Positions 1-5,525 of a stretch of DNA of 6,707 nt are shown here, piece by piece. Origin of the DNA: an uncultured Campylobacter sp. (GTDB taxonomy: Bacteria > Campylobacterota > Campylobacteria > Campylobacterales > Campylobacteraceae); contig NZ_CALKTS010000127.1 in the NCBI RefSeq assembly GCF_937997595.1, positions 1 to 6,707 of the forward strand, written 5' to 3'. A program made the position numbers and the translations under genes. Under the pieces are notes generated by a model, which made no database searches, was not told the DNA's origin, and saw nothing but the letters and a program-made list of their open reading frames with translations. The first letter of the stretch is position 1, and every line of letters starts with the position of its first letter.

Positions 1-434
1 CTTCCGCCGCCGTCCTTGCCGCGGCAAACTTTATAATTGATAGAGCCGTCTTGCAGGCTTTGCGTGAGGCAACGGCGCTCGCCCGTGTCGCTGCCGCCAA
101 AGATCGGCTTGCCGTCTAGGATTTGGCCGAGAAGCCCGCGGTAGTGCTCGGCGCCGAAGAATTTTTTATTGAAAACGAGCTCGTCGTCGCACGCGCCGTT
201 CATGCAAATTTTATCGCCTTTTAAAACCAGGCTTAGCACGCTGATGCCGCTTGCGTAAATTTGAACCTCGGTTTGGTTTTTAAATTTACGCATAAAGCCC
301 GCGTCGCTGGTGCGAGTAAGCGGCGAAATGACGGTGAAATTTACAGCTTGCGTAGAAGCGGGCTTGAGTGCAGTGGTAGCGCAGCCTGCGAGCAGAAGCG
401 AAAGTGCAAGCGGCGCCAGAAAAGAGCATTTCAT
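1..434 (-). CDS. Small lipoprotein of unknown function (partial, C-terminus beyond left edge)
   Basis: The reverse strand reads from an ATG at 434-432 through about 144 codons without a stop and leaves the window, so the C-terminus is missing. The start is supported by TAAGGA (complement of 441-446), 7 nt upstream. Residues 1-18 form a lipoprotein signal peptide: MKC, a leucine/alanine-rich core, and the lipobox L15-A16-G17-C18. Cys18 should be lipidated and the protein membrane-anchored, facing the periplasm or the outer membrane. The mature part begins with a short Thr/Ala/Pro/Ser-rich linker and then has an apparently beta-rich globular region with four cysteines (77, 82, 122, 137). C77 and C82 form a CX4C pair, so disulfides are possible in the periplasm. 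I do not recognise the family and assign no biochemical role. It is divergent to the tRNA gene and shares a 77-nt promoter region with it. Reading frame and lipobox are certain; function is unknown. Confidence 0.85.
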   Translation of the reverse strand, partial: MKCSFLAPLALSLLLAGCATTALKPASTQAVNFTVISPLTRTSDAGFMRKFKNQTEVQIYASGISVLSLVLKGDKICMNGACDDELVFNKKFFGAEHYRGLLGQILDGKPIFGGSDTGERRCLTQSLQDGSINYKVCRGKDGGG

Positions 435-453
435 AAATAATCCTTAATTTAAG

Positions 454-509
454 TTGGGTTTAAGTGCGTCTTGAGTAGAATACCGCCTTTAATCTTAATA
501 CCAGATTAA
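454..509 (+). promoter_or_regulatory. Candidate tRNA-Glu promoter and leader inverted repeat
   Basis: TAGAAT at 476-481 resembles a sigma-70 -10 box, with TTGGGT at 454-459 as a weak -35 at 16-nt spacing. An alternative -10 is TAATAC at 496-501, 19 nt after TTGAGT (471-476). A perfect 7-bp inverted repeat, TTAATCT (489-495) and AGATTAA (503-509), ends two bases before the mature tRNA 5' end. With the first promoter it would lie in the precursor leader next to the RNase P site; with the second it would be an operator-like DNA repeat. The lipoprotein promoter must lie in the same stretch on the other strand. Campylobacter -35 boxes are poorly conserved, so the choice is uncertain. Confidence 0.35.
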
Positions 510-511
510 GT

Positions 512-586
512 GGCCCCTTCGTCTAACGGTTAGGACATCGCCCTTTCACGGCGGTAAAACGAGTTCGAATCTCGTAGGGGTCGCCA
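512..586 (+). tRNA. tRNA-Glu (anticodon TTC)
   Basis: The cloverleaf can be drawn by eye. The acceptor stem pairs GGCCCCT (512-518) with AGGGGTC (576-582), with one G-U pair. The discriminator base is G583 and CCA is encoded at 584-586. The D arm contains the conserved GTCTAACGG stretch. The anticodon stem pairs 538-542 with 550-554 around the loop CTTTCAC, placing TTC at 545-547. The T arm carries GTTCGAAT. Sequence and anticodon match bacterial tRNA-Glu, which reads GAA and GAG. It stands alone, with no other tRNA in the following AT-rich spacer, and is followed by a short A/T palindrome ending in six T (594-607) that could act as a weak transcript end. Confidence 0.97.
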
Positions 587-781
587 CTTCTAGTTTTAAA
601 ATTTTTTGACGCAAATCTTAGCTTTATAAAATTCTAAAATTTTATCTAATTTCTAAATTTCAAAATTATGCACTTTTGCTGCTTCCTGCGCTACAAAATT
701 CCAAGACTGCAATAAAAATTCTACCTGATAATTTTAAAATTTATCCCCGCCGAATTTACGTAATAAATTTTATGCGGACAT

Positions 782-862
782 ATGGAACTTAATGAAATAA
801 AACTCGCAAATTTAGCTCTTTCTAAAAAAAATTCGCTAAATTTATTGAATGCAAAATTTTAA
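782..862 (+). other. Possible 26-codon leader ORF overlapping the kinase start
   Basis: An ATG at 782 opens 26 codons (starting MELNEIKLAN) and stops with TAA at 860-862, overlapping the start of the kinase-like gene by 14 nt in another frame. It has no convincing Shine-Dalgarno and its lysine/asparagine/leucine-rich composition is what AT-rich spacer DNA would encode by chance. It is listed because the downstream ATG also lacks a ribosome binding site, so translational coupling is possible. The rest of the spacer (587-781) is A/T-rich with AAATTT words, and I see no gene in it. Confidence 0.12.
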
Positions 863-1586
863 AGAATATGTAAATGAAATTCTAAAAAATCATCCTGGCG
901 AGCGCGTCGCGAGCTTTAGTTTCGAGGGTGAGAAATACTGGCTAAAGCAGCCGGAACTGCGCATCCGCGGTGGATTGCTTACGAAAATATTTAAAGCAAA
1001 TCCGAAAGCCTCTTTCGATTACGAAGCGCTAAAATGCGAGAGCTTGTACGCAGCCGGCGCGCCTGTGCCGCAGCTGGTGCTGCGAGACGAGAACTTTTTC
1101 GTACTCAAAGACGGCGGCACGCCGGTGGACGAGGTGCTAAAAAGCTCGGATGAGGCATCTTGCGTGGCGCTCATTCAGGGCTACGCTGCGGCGTTAGCAC
1201 ATCTACATTCGCGCGGCTTCATACACGGCAGACCCGCGCTGCGCGACGTTTTAGTAAAAAACGGCGAGATGAAATTTATAGATTTTGAAAATCGCGGCGA
1301 GCGCGGTGATCTGCAAAAAGCCAAAATGCGAGATTTTTTGCTGTTTGTTTATGATCTGTGTCGTGAAGGGCTGAGCGAAGGCTTGGTGCGCGCAGGCATT
1401 CGCACCTACGCCTCAAGCGGCGGGCAGGATGTAGTGCAAAGTGCGTGGGCTACGGTACTTGCGCTGCGTCCGATATATTTTATCGCTAGGCTTTTGCCGC
1501 AAAAATTTAAGGATCTAAACGCGCTCGTGCGCACATTTGAGCTCTGCCTAAAAATAATTGAGAAAAACGATGGTCAAACAAAGTAA
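849..1586 (+). CDS. Atypical protein-kinase-fold protein (Kdo/LPS-kinase or RIO-like), possibly altered catalytic loop
   Basis: This 245-residue protein is the size of minimal bacterial kinases of the lipopolysaccharide kinase/RIO type. K33 (YWLKQP) fits the ATP-binding lysine after a short beta-rich N-lobe, E59 or E64 the helix-C glutamate, and GAPVP at 70-74 is typical of the region between helix C and the hinge. The catalytic loop is HGRPALRDVL at 126-135 and the metal loop IDFE at 144-147. Against the usual HGDLHPGNIL, Arg128 sits at the catalytic Asp position and Asp133 at the Asn position, so either the active site is rearranged or activity is lost. There is no signal peptide, and the C-terminal third is helical with hydrophobic stretches. 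ATG 849 is the only reasonable start: TGA precedes it immediately in frame and no AGGA-like site is visible. The gene overlaps the MFS gene by 17 nt, implying co-transcription. The kinase fold is likely; substrate is unknown. Confidence 0.68.
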   Translation: MQNFKEYVNEILKNHPGERVASFSFEGEKYWLKQPELRIRGGLLTKIFKANPKASFDYEALKCESLYAAGAPVPQLVLRDENFFVLKDGGTPVDEVLKSSDEASCVALIQGYAAALAHLHSRGFIHGRPALRDVLVKNGEMKFIDFENRGERGDLQKAKMRDFLLFVYDLCREGLSEGLVRAGIRTYASSGGQDVVQSAWATVLALRPIYFIARLLPQKFKDLNALVRTFELCLKIIEKNDGQTK

Positions 1587-2769
1587 ATTCGCTAAATTTA
1601 AGCTAGTGATTATACTTGCCTATATGTCGGCTCTGGCGCCCTTGTCTACCGATATGTATCTGCCTGCGCTGGAAAAGGTAAAGGCAAGCTTTGCTACGAG
1701 CGAGTTTTACACGCAGTTATCGGTTGCGAGCTTTTTCATCGCTTTTGCGCTAGGACAGCTCGTTTATGGGCCGCTAAGCGATAAATTTGGTCGTAAAAAG
1801 CCGTTATACGCGGGCATTTTGCTTTTTATATGTGCATCGCTTGCCTGCGTGAGCTTTGATAGCGTTTATGCGTTTATATTTTTTAGGTTTTTGCAAGCTT
1901 TGGGCGGGTGCGCGGGAGTGGTACTTGCGAGAGCTGTTATTAATGACAAATTTGAGTTGCACGAGGCTGCGGCGATGTTTGCGCTGATGATGGTCGTAGG
2001 CTCGCTAGCGCCGATGCTAGCACCAACTTTAGGTGGATTTGTGCTAGATTTTTTCTCATGGCAAGCGATTTTTGCGATTTTGTTTGCGCTTGGAATTTTG
2101 CTTTTTGCATTTATATTTTTTGGACTCGACGAGAGCGCGCAGATAGACGAGACTGTTACACTTAGCGTAAAAGGCGTGCTTGGCGAATACGGCATAATCT
2201 TGCGAAATAAGGAATTTATGCGCTATACGCTAGGATTTGCAGTTGCGATGAGCGCGCTTTTTGCTTATATCACGGGCTCTAGCTTTATATTTTTGGGCTA
2301 TTATGGGCTGGGCGAGCATGCCTTCGGCGCAGTATTCGGCATAAACGCTCTTGGAATGACTCTTGTTTCGGCACTAAATGCCAAACTCGTGCAAAATCGC
2401 GAACCCGCCGCTTTATTAAATTTCGGTCTAATAGCGATGCTCGTGATGAGCCTGATTCTGCTCGCATGCGCTATGCTTGGCCTTTCCTTCATCTGCTTTG
2501 AGGCTTCGCTTTTCGTATTGCTTTCATCGCTCGGCTTTGTCGCGCCTAACGCCACGACGCTTGCGATGGCGCTGTATAAGGACGGCAACTCTGGCGCAGC
2601 TTCGGCGGTACTGGGGACTGCGCAGTTTGCTATTGCCGGGGCTATTTCGTTTATCGTGGGTGCAGTGGGAGCGAATAAGCCGTTTTTGCTCGCAAGTGTG
2701 ATGGCGATTTGTGCTCTTTGTGCGAACGCCGTGTATTTTTTATTGCGAGAAAAGAATCAAAAATTTTAA
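1570..2769 (+). CDS. Bcr/CflA-family MFS drug or metabolite exporter
   Basis: This 399-residue protein is a 12-helix major facilitator superfamily antiporter of the Bcr/CflA (DHA1) group, which exports bicyclomycin, chloramphenicol, sulfonamides or small metabolites using the proton gradient across the inner membrane. Family hallmarks are LSTDMYLPAL (25-34) at the end of helix 1; motif A, YGPLSDKFGRKK (66-77), in the loop between helices 2 and 3; R106 in helix 4; and motif C, GSLAPMLAPTLGG (144-156), in helix 5, typical of antiporters. A polar loop at about 186-218 separates the two six-helix halves. I chose ATG 1570 because homologues start a few residues before helix 1; a TTG at 1558 would add four residues. 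No strong Shine-Dalgarno is visible (GAGAAA upstream), consistent with coupling to the overlapping kinase-like gene. Length and motifs are intact. Substrate cannot be told from sequence. Confidence 0.93.
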   Translation: MVKQSKFAKFKLVIILAYMSALAPLSTDMYLPALEKVKASFATSEFYTQLSVASFFIAFALGQLVYGPLSDKFGRKKPLYAGILLFICASLACVSFDSVYAFIFFRFLQALGGCAGVVLARAVINDKFELHEAAAMFALMMVVGSLAPMLAPTLGGFVLDFFSWQAIFAILFALGILLFAFIFFGLDESAQIDETVTLSVKGVLGEYGIILRNKEFMRYTLGFAVAMSALFAYITGSSFIFLGYYGLGEHAFGAVFGINALGMTLVSALNAKLVQNREPAALLNFGLIAMLVMSLILLACAMLGLSFICFEASLFVLLSSLGFVAPNATTLAMALYKDGNSGAASAVLGTAQFAIAGAISFIVGAVGANKPFLLASVMAICALCANAVYFLLREKNQKF

Positions 2770-2786
2770 TTTTAATATTTTTTAAA

Positions 2787-2822
2787 TTTATCGTTAAGGA
2801 TTGATTAGCTAAAATTAGCTCT
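2787..2822 (+). promoter_or_regulatory. Candidate thrS promoter with overlapping palindrome
   Basis: In the 101-nt spacer after the MFS gene, TAAAAT at 2810-2815 is a plausible sigma-70 -10 box, predicting transcription from about 2822. The -35 is weak (TTTATC around 2787-2792). The -10 lies inside the palindrome AGCTAA-AA-TTAGCT (2807-2820), an operator-like arrangement. No GC-rich terminator is visible after the MFS gene, so read-through from upstream is possible. Confidence 0.4.
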
Positions 2823-2825
2823 CGT

Positions 2826-2844
2826 TCTTTCAGTGTAAGAAAGA
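2826..2844 (+). promoter_or_regulatory. thrS leader hairpin resembling a tRNA-Thr anticodon arm (candidate autoregulatory operator)
   Basis: TCTTTC (2826-2831) pairs perfectly with GAAAGA (2839-2844) around a 7-nt loop, AGTGTAA. Read as an anticodon loop, positions 34-36 are TGT, the anticodon of tRNA-Thr reading ACA, followed by the usual purine and A at 37-38. In E. coli, ThrRS represses its own translation by binding a leader hairpin that mimics the tRNA-Thr anticodon arm; its key G and U lie just over 30 nt upstream of the start codon. Here the equivalent G and T are at -36 and -35, and the hairpin ends 11 nt before the Shine-Dalgarno. The position equivalent to U33 is G, unlike a true tRNA. 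The structure is seen; the regulatory role is inference. Confidence 0.45.
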
Positions 2845-2870
2845 CAATTCGGTAAAAAGGAAACAAGCCA

Positions 2871-4694
2871 ATGAGCGATATTATCGCATATAAACTTAAC
2901 GGTGAAATTTACGATACTCAAAGTATCGGCGAGCACACAAGCGAGGCGCAGCCGATATATTTCGATAACTCCGAGGACGCGCTAAAGGTGATCCGCCACT
3001 CCTGTGCGCACCTTTTGGCGCAGGCGGTGCGCGAGCTATACCCGAGCGCTAAATTTTTCGTAGGACCCGCGATCGAGGATGGGTTTTACTACGACATCCG
3101 CGTCAGCAAAGATAACGGCGAAAAGCTCGGCGAAGAGGACTTAAAGACGATCGAAAAAAAGATGCGCGCGCTCGCCGAGGCAAATTTAGAGATTAAAAAG
3201 ATAGCCTCCACAAAAGAGGCGGTCGCGAAAAAATATGCAAACGACGATCTTAAGCAGGAGGTTTTAAAGCGCATCCCCGAAGGCCCCGTAAGCCTATACG
3301 CGCAGGGCGAGTTTGAGGATATCTGCCGCGGACCGCATGTGCAAAATACGAAATTTTTGAAAAATTTTGCTCTTACGCGCATCGCGGGGGCGTATCTCGG
3401 CGGCGACGAGAAGCGCGAGATGCTAACTCGCATCTACGGCGTCGTATTTGCCGATAAAGATAGCCTTAAAAAACATCTTACGATGCTTGAAGAAGCTAAG
3501 AAGCGCGATCACCGAAAGCTCGGAGCCGAGATGAAATTTTTTACCTTTGACGAGCAGATCGGCGCAGGACTTCCGATCTGGCTTCCTGCCGGCACGAGGA
3601 TGCGTATAAAGCTCGAGGAGCGCCTTTATAGGCAGCTTCGCAAGCGCGGCTACGAGCCGGTGCGCGGTCCTGAAATTTTAAAATCCGACGCGTGGAAGAT
3701 CAGCGGACACTACAGCAATTACAAAGAAAATATGTATTTTACGACGATCGAGGAGCAAGAATACGGCATCAAGCCGATGAACTGCGTCGGTCATATCAAG
3801 GTTTATCAAAGCGAAATCCGCTCATATCGCGATCTGCCGCTTAAATTTTGCGAGTACGGCGTCGTGCACCGCCACGAAAAAAGCGGCGTCTTGCACGGAC
3901 TTTTCCGCGTGCGCGAGTTCACGCAGGACGACGCGCATCTGTTTGTGATGCCAAGCCAGATCAAAGAAAACGTCTATGAAATTTTAGATTTTGTGGAGCT
4001 TTTGATGAAGGCTTTCGGCTTTGAATACGAGCTTGAAATTTCGACCAAACCGCAAAAGGCGGTCGGCGACGACGAGGTTTGGGATATCGCGACGAAGGCT
4101 TTAAAAGACGCGCTTGACGAAAAGGGCTTAAAATACGGCTTAGACGAGGGCGGCGGCGCTTTTTACGGACCTAAGATCGACATCAAAATCACCGACGCGC
4201 TCGGTCGAAAATGGCAGTGCGGCACGGTGCAGGTCGATTTTAACCTGCCTGCGCGCTTCGAGCTTGGCTATATCGACGAAAATAACGAAAAAAAGCAGCC
4301 CGTGATGCTGCATCGCGCGATTTTGGGAAGCTTCGAGCGGTTCGTGGGGATTTTGCTCGAGCACACCGCGGGCGAGCTTCCGTTTTGGATCTGTCCTACG
4401 CAGGTATCGATCGTGCCGATCGGTGAAGCGCACGCAGACTACGCGAAAGAAATTTTAAATTTGCTGCGTGAAGCAGACATTGACGGCGAAATTTTAGATA
4501 GAAACGAGACGTTAAATAAACGAATCAGAACGGCTGAAAAGCAGAAGGTGCCGCTCATCATCGTCCTAGGCGATAATGAAGTTTCGGCTCGCAGCGTGGC
4601 CTTGCGCGATCGCAGGGCGCGCGAACAGCGAAATTTAGGGCTGGATGAGTTTTTAAATTTCGTAAAAGCTAAATTAAACGAGGTGAATTTTTGA
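2871..4694 (+). CDS. thrS: Threonyl-tRNA synthetase
   Basis: This class II cytosolic enzyme attaches threonine to tRNA-Thr. At 607 residues it is about 35 shorter than E. coli ThrRS, the difference lying at the N-terminus: only the second half of the TGS domain remains (from LNGEIYD). The editing domain is intact, with HSCAH (H43, H47) and CRGPH (C152, H156), the residues that clear mischarged serine. In the catalytic core the zinc ligands C305, H356 and H481 are present, motif 2 has R334 (HRHEKSG) and RVREFTQDDAH, and motif 3 includes the HRAILGSFERFVGILLEH region. MNCVGH replaces MNCPGH, which I recall as the campylobacterial form. The anticodon-binding domain runs from about W506 to the end. 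ATG 2871 follows AAAGGA (2856-2861) with 9-nt spacing. The stop overlaps the infC start by 4 nt, so the two are co-translated. The leader hairpin at 2826-2844 may mediate autoregulation. Confidence 0.98.
   Translation: MSDIIAYKLNGEIYDTQSIGEHTSEAQPIYFDNSEDALKVIRHSCAHLLAQAVRELYPSAKFFVGPAIEDGFYYDIRVSKDNGEKLGEEDLKTIEKKMRALAEANLEIKKIASTKEAVAKKYANDDLKQEVLKRIPEGPVSLYAQGEFEDICRGPHVQNTKFLKNFALTRIAGAYLGGDEKREMLTRIYGVVFADKDSLKKHLTMLEEAKKRDHRKLGAEMKFFTFDEQIGAGLPIWLPAGTRMRIKLEERLYRQLRKRGYEPVRGPEILKSDAWKISGHYSNYKENMYFTTIEEQEYGIKPMNCVGHIKVYQSEIRSYRDLPLKFCEYGVVHRHEKSGVLHGLFRVREFTQDDAHLFVMPSQIKENVYEILDFVELLMKAFGFEYELEISTKPQKAVGDDEVWDIATKALKDALDEKGLKYGLDEGGGAFYGPKIDIKITDALGRKWQCGTVQVDFNLPARFELGYIDENNEKKQPVMLHRAILGSFERFVGILLEHTAGELPFWICPTQVSIVPIGEAHADYAKEILNLLREADIDGEILDRNETLNKRIRTAEKQKVPLIIVLGDNEVSARSVALRDRRAREQRNLGLDEFLNFVKAKLNEVNF
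4681..4686 (+). promoter_or_regulatory. infC ribosome binding site inside thrS
   Basis: AGGTGA lies in the last codons of thrS, 4 nt before TTG at 4691. It supports the non-ATG start of infC, for which no in-frame ATG exists near the expected N-terminus. Confidence 0.75.
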
Positions 4695-5212
4695 GCAGAG
4701 AGAAAGAGGTTTTTCTAAACGAGGACATTCCGGCTAGCGAAGTCAGGTGCATAGGCGACAACGGCGAGGTTTACGGCATAATTTCAAAGGCGCAGGCGTT
4801 GCAAATCGCCGAGCGAGAGGGCGTGGATCTGGTTTTGATAGCGCCCGATGCAAAGCCGCCCGTTTGCAAGGTCATGAACTATAGCAAATTTCGCTATCAG
4901 CAGGAAAAAAAGCTCAAAGAGGCGAAAAAAAAGCAAAAAATCATCGAGGTGAAAGAGATTAAGCTGTCCGCCAAAATCGCTCAAAACGACATTAATTACA
5001 AAGTAAAACACGCGAAAGAATTCCTTAGTAGCGGCAAACACGTCAAGCTTCGCGTATTTTTAAAAGGGCGCGAGATGTCGAGCCCGGAAATCGGCGTAAA
5101 TTTGCTCAATAAAATTTGGGACGAATTTTTTGCAGAAGTTGCCGATCGCGATAAGGCGCCTGCGCTGGAGGGCCGCTACGTAAATATGCTGATCACGCCG
5201 AAAAAGGCGTAG
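4691..5212 (+). CDS. infC: Translation initiation factor IF-3 (TTG start)
   Basis: IF-3 binds the 30S subunit, blocks premature joining with 50S and checks start-codon/initiator-tRNA pairing. The 173-residue protein has a normal length and two-domain layout: N-domain about 1-70 with the IF-3 signature APDAKPPVCKVMNYSKF (51-67), a lysine-rich helical linker (about 70-88), and a C-domain (about 88-173) with KHAKEFL, RVFLKGREM and EGRYVNML. The start is TTG, sharing TTGA with the thrS stop, behind AGGTGA; it gives the N-terminus MSREKEVFLNEDI expected for Campylobacter IF-3. In E. coli infC starts with AUU, which IF-3 itself disfavours, giving autoregulation. UUG is generally tolerated by IF-3, so that loop is probably absent or weaker here. 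Translational coupling to thrS is likely. Confidence 0.97.
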   Translation: MSREKEVFLNEDIPASEVRCIGDNGEVYGIISKAQALQIAEREGVDLVLIAPDAKPPVCKVMNYSKFRYQQEKKLKEAKKKQKIIEVKEIKLSAKIAQNDINYKVKHAKEFLSSGKHVKLRVFLKGREMSSPEIGVNLLNKIWDEFFAEVADRDKAPALEGRYVNMLITPKKA

Positions 5213-5231
5213 CGTAAATTTAGCGGTATTT

Positions 5232-5287
5232 GCGCTGCATGCGGCAAAATTTTAAAATTTTGCGCTGTTTTCTCCGCGGCGCAGCGC
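5232..5287 (+). promoter_or_regulatory. Compound hairpin with alternative pairing after infC
   Basis: GCGCTGC (5232-5238) is complementary to GCAGCGC (5281-5287). Inside it GCGG (5241-5244) can pair with CCGC (5274-5277), and an A4-T4-A4-T4 palindrome flanked by GC (5244-5263) forms its own hairpin. A second GCGCTG at 5262-5267 competes for the same 3' arm (CAGCGC, 5282-5287), so two folds are mutually exclusive. No T-run follows, so it is not a standard terminator. It may be an RNA 3'-end processing or stabilising structure for thrS-infC, or a leader element for rpmI-rplT. Pairings are seen; role is inferred. Confidence 0.4.
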
Positions 5288-5327
5288 GTAAATTTAAGCC
5301 GAATAGCGAAATTTTAAAATTTAATGC

Positions 5328-5368
5328 GGGCTAAGTTTATCTCTAAATTTAGCCCTTTAAATTTATAT
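5328..5368 (+). terminator. Terminator-like hairpin after thrS-infC
   Basis: GGGCTAAGTTTA (5328-5339) pairs through 12 base pairs (one G-U) with TAAATTTAGCCC (5344-5355), leaving a TCTC loop. It is followed by TTTAAATTTATAT, an imperfect T-tract. This fits a moderately strong intrinsic terminator that ends or attenuates the thrS-infC transcript before rpmI. Because the T-tract is interrupted, partial read-through is likely. Confidence 0.6.
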
Positions 5369-5464
5369 AGAATTTTCAGATTAAACGGAACCGCAAGCTA
5401 AACGCGCGGTAAAATTTAACTTTAAATTTATCTTGCGTTAATTTAAGCTATAAAATTCCTTAAA

Positions 5465-5497
5465 TTCAAATTTTTCAAAGAAACTTTATTATATACT
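5465..5497 (+). promoter_or_regulatory. Candidate rpmI-rplT promoter
   Basis: TTCAAA (5465-5470) and TATTAT (5487-5492), 16 nt apart, form a plausible sigma-70 promoter; TATATA (5490-5495) overlaps as an alternative -10. Transcription would start near 5500, giving a roughly 25-nt leader with AAAAAAAGGA (5511-5520) as the ribosome binding site. The AT-rich stretch from 5356 to 5464 holds no gene; it contains a weak ACCGC/GCGGT hairpin (5390-5410) and another -10-like TAGAAT at 5368-5373 without a good -35. Confidence 0.5.
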
Positions 5498-5525
5498 TCC
5501 CATTCACTTTAAAAAAAGGACGACC

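Noticed and set aside
512..606. Integration site at the tRNA-Glu 3' end
   Set aside because: No repeat of the tRNA 3' end is visible in the rest of the window and no integrase lies nearby.
1558..1569. TTG start adding four residues to the MFS protein
   Set aside because: ATG 1570 gives the usual short N-terminus before helix 1 and needs no rare start codon; TTG cannot be strictly excluded.
1866..2195. 109-codon minus-strand open frame inside the MFS gene
   Set aside because: Antisense shadow of hydrophobic helix codons; Ser/Ala/Lys/Ile-rich with no recognisable domain.
2285..2866. Several overlapping open frames on both strands over the end of the MFS gene
   Set aside because: They overlap each other and a complete exporter frame; none has a start signal or a plausible product.
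3089..3433. 114-codon minus-strand open frame inside thrS
   Set aside because: It lies wholly opposite a confidently identified gene, has Ser/Phe/Arg-rich composition typical of antisense frames, and has no ribosome binding site.
4140..4433. 97-codon minus-strand open frame inside thrS
   Set aside because: Opposite the conserved motif 3 region of ThrRS; no independent evidence of coding.
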